The notes beneath the pieces are model-generated. The model was given only the letters and a program-made list of their open reading frames with translations. It did no database searches and had not been told where the DNA came from. A stretch of DNA of 8,479 bases, taken from positions 1-8,479 of the forward strand of contig VAZL01000520.1 of NCBI GenBank assembly GCA_005883445.1, read 5' to 3'. Of this stretch, positions 6,829-8,479 are shown in pieces (the stretch's first letter is position 1; each line of letters begins with the position of its first letter). This DNA is from Alphaproteobacteria bacterium (GTDB taxonomy: Bacteria > Pseudomonadota > Alphaproteobacteria > Rhizobiales > Xanthobacteraceae). A program made the position numbers and the translations under genes.

Positions 6829-7308
6829 CTAGTTGCGCTCGTCGGGCAGCACGGGCAGCGGATGAAACTCGATTCCTTCCTCGTGCAGCTCTTTGGCCTG
6901 ATCGGGAGTGGCCTCACCGTAGATCGAGCGGTGCTCGATCTCGCCATAGTGCATCTTGCGCGCCTCTTGCGGAAATTTCTGCCCGACATAGTCGGCGTTC
7001 TTCGTGAGGTGGTCGCGCAGCTCCTTCAACTTCTTGCGAAACTCGCGCTCCTGCGGGGACACGATGGCGACCGGAGAAGGCGCCTCGGGCGATGGAGCAG
7101 GGGAGGGCGGCCGCTCCGGCAACGGCGCATCGCCGCGCTTTTTCGCTCCCGAGACCCGCGGCGCCATGATCGTCTTTTCGACCTTGACGGAGTTGCAAAC
7201 CGGGCAAGCGACGAGCCCCGCCTTGGCCTGCTTGTCGTAGGCTGCCGAGTTCTGGAACCAACTGTCGAATGCGTGCCCGTTGTCGCACGCCAGCGCGTAA
7301 CGGATCAT
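6829..7308 (-). CDS. DUF1178 family protein with zinc-ribbon-like cysteines
   Basis: This 159-residue protein matches the DUF1178 family, which is common in alpha- and betaproteobacteria and has no established function. It opens with MIRYALACDNGHAFDSWFQN; Cys8, His12, Cys35 and Cys38 (ACPVC) could bind one zinc ion. A Lys/Pro-rich, probably flexible linker spans about 50-85. A charged helical C-terminal part follows, with the family-conserved GEIEHRSIYGEAT (122-134) and a short HPLPVLP tail. There is no signal peptide, so it is expected to be cytoplasmic. Its ATG overlaps the stop of the nitrilase gene (ATGA), and GAGG lies six bases before the start, so translation is probably coupled. It is the last gene of the grxC-nit-DUF1178 cluster. 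Confidence 0.9.
   Translation of the reverse strand: MIRYALACDNGHAFDSWFQNSAAYDKQAKAGLVACPVCNSVKVEKTIMAPRVSGAKKRGDAPLPERPPSPAPSPEAPSPVAIVSPQEREFRKKLKELRDHLTKNADYVGQKFPQEARKMHYGEIEHRSIYGEATPDQAKELHEEGIEFHPLPVLPDERN
6921..6941. repeat. Nine-base-pair perfect inverted repeat inside the DUF1178 gene
   Basis: AGATCGAGC and GCTCGATCT flank the three bases GGT. The repeat falls in the codons for the conserved EIEHRSI motif, so it may simply follow from the amino acid sequence. A stable mRNA hairpin at this point is possible. Confidence 0.5.
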
Positions 7309-8189
7309 GCCGGACCTCGCACTGCGTGCAGGTGGGCGGGCTCGGCCATCGGTTCGATGATCTCGAACCGGCGACCGTGCTGGAGCGAGGGGATTTTCGC
7401 GCGCGCGGACGTGACCTCGGCGGGATCGATCACCGCCAGAATCACTCCCGGCTCGGTGTCACCCTCGGCCAGAATGCGGCCCCAAGGATCGACGATGAGG
7501 GAATGGCCGAAGGTCTCGCGACCGTTCTCGTGCTTGCCGCCCTGCGCGGCCGCCAGCACGAAGGCGCCGTTCTCGATCGCGCGCGCGCGGTTAAGCACGT
7601 GCCAATGTGCTTCGCCGGTTTGCCTTGTGAACGCCGAGGGGACGGCGAGAAACGAGCATCCGGCCTCGGCGAGCGCGCGATAGAGCGAGGGGAAGCGCAG
7701 ATCGTAGCAGACCGTGAGTCCGAGCCGTCCCCACGGCAAGTCGGCGGCGACGCCGATTTCGCCCGGTCGGTAATTGCGCGATTCGCGGTAACTCTCGCCA
7801 CCGCTGAGTTCGACGTCGAACATGTGGATCTTGTCGTAGCGCGCGATGATGTCGCCCTTGCGATCGATGAGGAAGGAGCGGTTCGCCGCCCTTTCGGGTA
7901 ACAGCTTGATGGCCAGCGAGCCGACATGGAGGAAGATGCCGAGCTTGCGTGCAAGCTCGCGCAAGGCGGCGAGCGTAGCATCCTTCTCCTCGGGCGCGAC
8001 CGCGGCGAACAGGCGCTCGCGGTTGACCTCCAAAATGTTGGTCATCTCGGGCGTGAGCACGTAGTCGGCGCCGGCGCGCTTGGCCTCCTCGACCAGCCGC
8101 ACTGCCGCATCGAGATTGGCTTGCGGCGACAGGCCCGAACGCATCTGCACGAGACCCGCGGTGAAGGTCGCAGCCTTGCCTGTGCTCAT
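7305..8189 (-). CDS. Carbon-nitrogen hydrolase, Nit1-type (likely deaminated glutathione amidase)
   Basis: The 294-residue protein belongs to the nitrilase superfamily. The catalytic triad is visible: Glu48 in LTPEMTN, Lys120 in RYDKIHMFD and Cys161 in VCYDLRFP. The sequence around the triad (KIHMFDVEL, YDLRFPSLYRAL, PSAFTRQTGEAHWHVLNRARAIEN) is typical of the Nit1/Nit2 branch rather than true nitrilases. Nit1 (E. coli YbeM-like) enzymes hydrolyse deaminated glutathione, a side product of transaminases, while Nit2 acts on omega-amidated keto acids. The Nit1 reading is favoured by the neighbouring glutaredoxin but is not proved by the residues seen. AAGAGG lies eight to nine bases before the ATG. 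The start overlaps the grxC stop and the stop overlaps the DUF1178 start, both as ATGA. It is expected to be cytoplasmic. Confidence 0.92.
   Translation of the reverse strand: MSTGKAATFTAGLVQMRSGLSPQANLDAAVRLVEEAKRAGADYVLTPEMTNILEVNRERLFAAVAPEEKDATLAALRELARKLGIFLHVGSLAIKLLPERAANRSFLIDRKGDIIARYDKIHMFDVELSGGESYRESRNYRPGEIGVAADLPWGRLGLTVCYDLRFPSLYRALAEAGCSFLAVPSAFTRQTGEAHWHVLNRARAIENGAFVLAAAQGGKHENGRETFGHSLIVDPWGRILAEGDTEPGVILAVIDPAEVTSARAKIPSLQHGRRFEIIEPMAEPAHLHAVRGPA
7940..7959. repeat. Nine-base-pair perfect inverted repeat inside the nitrilase-family gene
   Basis: CGAGCTTGC and GCAAGCTCG flank GT. The repeat lies in the codons for RELARKLG, where the repeated Glu-Leu/Lys-Leu pattern helps create the symmetry. 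It is a real sequence palindrome, with function unknown. Confidence 0.5.
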
Positions 8190-8479
8190 GCCAAGGGCCT
8201 CTTACCGTTGCCCGCGGGCGCGTCGCCCCGGCCCAGCAGCGGATCAAGCTTGCCCGCCCGCTCCAGGGCGGAAAGATCATCATAGCCGCCCACATGGGTC
8301 GAACCGATGAAAATCTGCGGCACGGTCATGCGTCCATTCGCGCGCGCCACCATCTCGCTTCGGCCCTTCGGATCGCCGCTCACGTCGATCTCCGTGAACT
8401 CGACGCCCTTGCGCGTCAACAACCGCTTGGCGGCATGGCAATAGGGGCAATAGCGGGTCGTGTAAATTGCGATTTCGGG
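8186..8479 (-). CDS. grxC: Glutaredoxin 3 (partial, 5' end beyond the window)
   Basis: Glutaredoxin reduces protein disulfides and glutathione-mixed disulfides with electrons from glutathione. Translating the minus strand to the very edge of the window gives 97 residues starting PEIAIYTTRYCPYCHAAKRL, so the coding frame runs past 8422, where an in-frame TTG could be mistaken for a start. The dithiol active site CPYC is at visible residues 11-14. The family's TVPQIFI with its cis-proline and the glutathione-binding GGYDD follow. The frame ends with LDPLL and a short Gly/Pro/Lys tail. Probably only the initiator Met and perhaps a few residues are missing. The TGA overlaps the ATG of the nitrilase-family gene by four bases, indicating one transcript and coupled translation. 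Confidence 0.94.
   Translation of the reverse strand, partial: PEIAIYTTRYCPYCHAAKRLLTRKGVEFTEIDVSGDPKGRSEMVARANGRMTVPQIFIGSTHVGGYDDLSALERAGKLDPLLGRGDAPAGNGKRPLA

Noticed and set aside
8186..8422. A 78-residue gene starting at the TTG at 8422
   Set aside because: The same frame continues upstream and contains the CPYC glutaredoxin active site, so the TTG is an internal leucine codon.
1..8479. CRISPR arrays, tRNA or rRNA genes, insertion sequences, prophage or defence genes
   Set aside because: Reading both strands showed no spaced repeats, transposase, integrase or RNA-gene signatures, and nearly all the DNA is accounted for by recognised genes.

Overview
This window looks like a piece of chromosome from a GC-rich alphaproteobacterium. 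The best fit is the order Rhizobiales (Hyphomicrobiales), near the Bradyrhizobium/Rhodopseudomonas side. The grounds are the protein sequences (a GAF-type PtsP, an alphaproteobacterial-style aspartokinase beginning MARLVMKFGGTSV, and UbiG) and the gene order. The glutaredoxin / nitrilase / DUF1178 cluster and the divergent ubiG-lysC pair with ptsP beyond lysC are, from memory, a familiar arrangement in this order. I could not run a search, so the placement is inference.

Layout, left to right. (1) Positions 1-99: the end of ptsP is followed on the minus strand by an open frame running off the window; its identity is unknown. (2) 99-2366, minus: ptsP, enzyme I of the nitrogen phosphotransferase system. 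(3) 2367-2533: a short gap with a GC-rich imperfect hairpin. (4) 2534-3565, minus: an FkbM-family methyltransferase with an unrecognised C-terminal extension, sitting between lysC and ptsP. (5) 3630-4880, minus: lysC, aspartate kinase. (6) 4881-5008: divergent intergenic region with a candidate lysC promoter and the ubiG ribosome binding site. (7) 5009-5770, plus: ubiG, the ubiquinone O-methyltransferase. (8) 5878-6771, plus: a ten-helix DMT/EamA transporter. (9) 6772-6828: a convergent gap with inverted repeats. (10) 6829-8479, minus: three tightly overlapping genes, grxC (cut by the window edge), a Nit-family amidase and a DUF1178 zinc-ribbon-like protein, joined by two ATGA stop/start overlaps.

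How the genes may work together. LysC opens the aspartate-family amino acid pathway, and PtsP is a nitrogen-status phosphorelay enzyme. They probably share a minus-strand transcription direction with the FkbM gene between them. The grxC-nit-DUF1178 cluster is the clearest operon. Glutaredoxin uses glutathione, and Nit1-type amidases destroy deaminated glutathione, so translational coupling of the two makes sense. UbiG serves the respiratory quinone pool and the DMT exporter has no assignable substrate.

Most of the window is ordinary core chromosome. I found no mobile element, CRISPR array, tRNA or rRNA, toxin-antitoxin pair or defence system. The least ordinary items are the FkbM gene between lysC and ptsP, its C-terminal extension, and the unidentified frame after ptsP.
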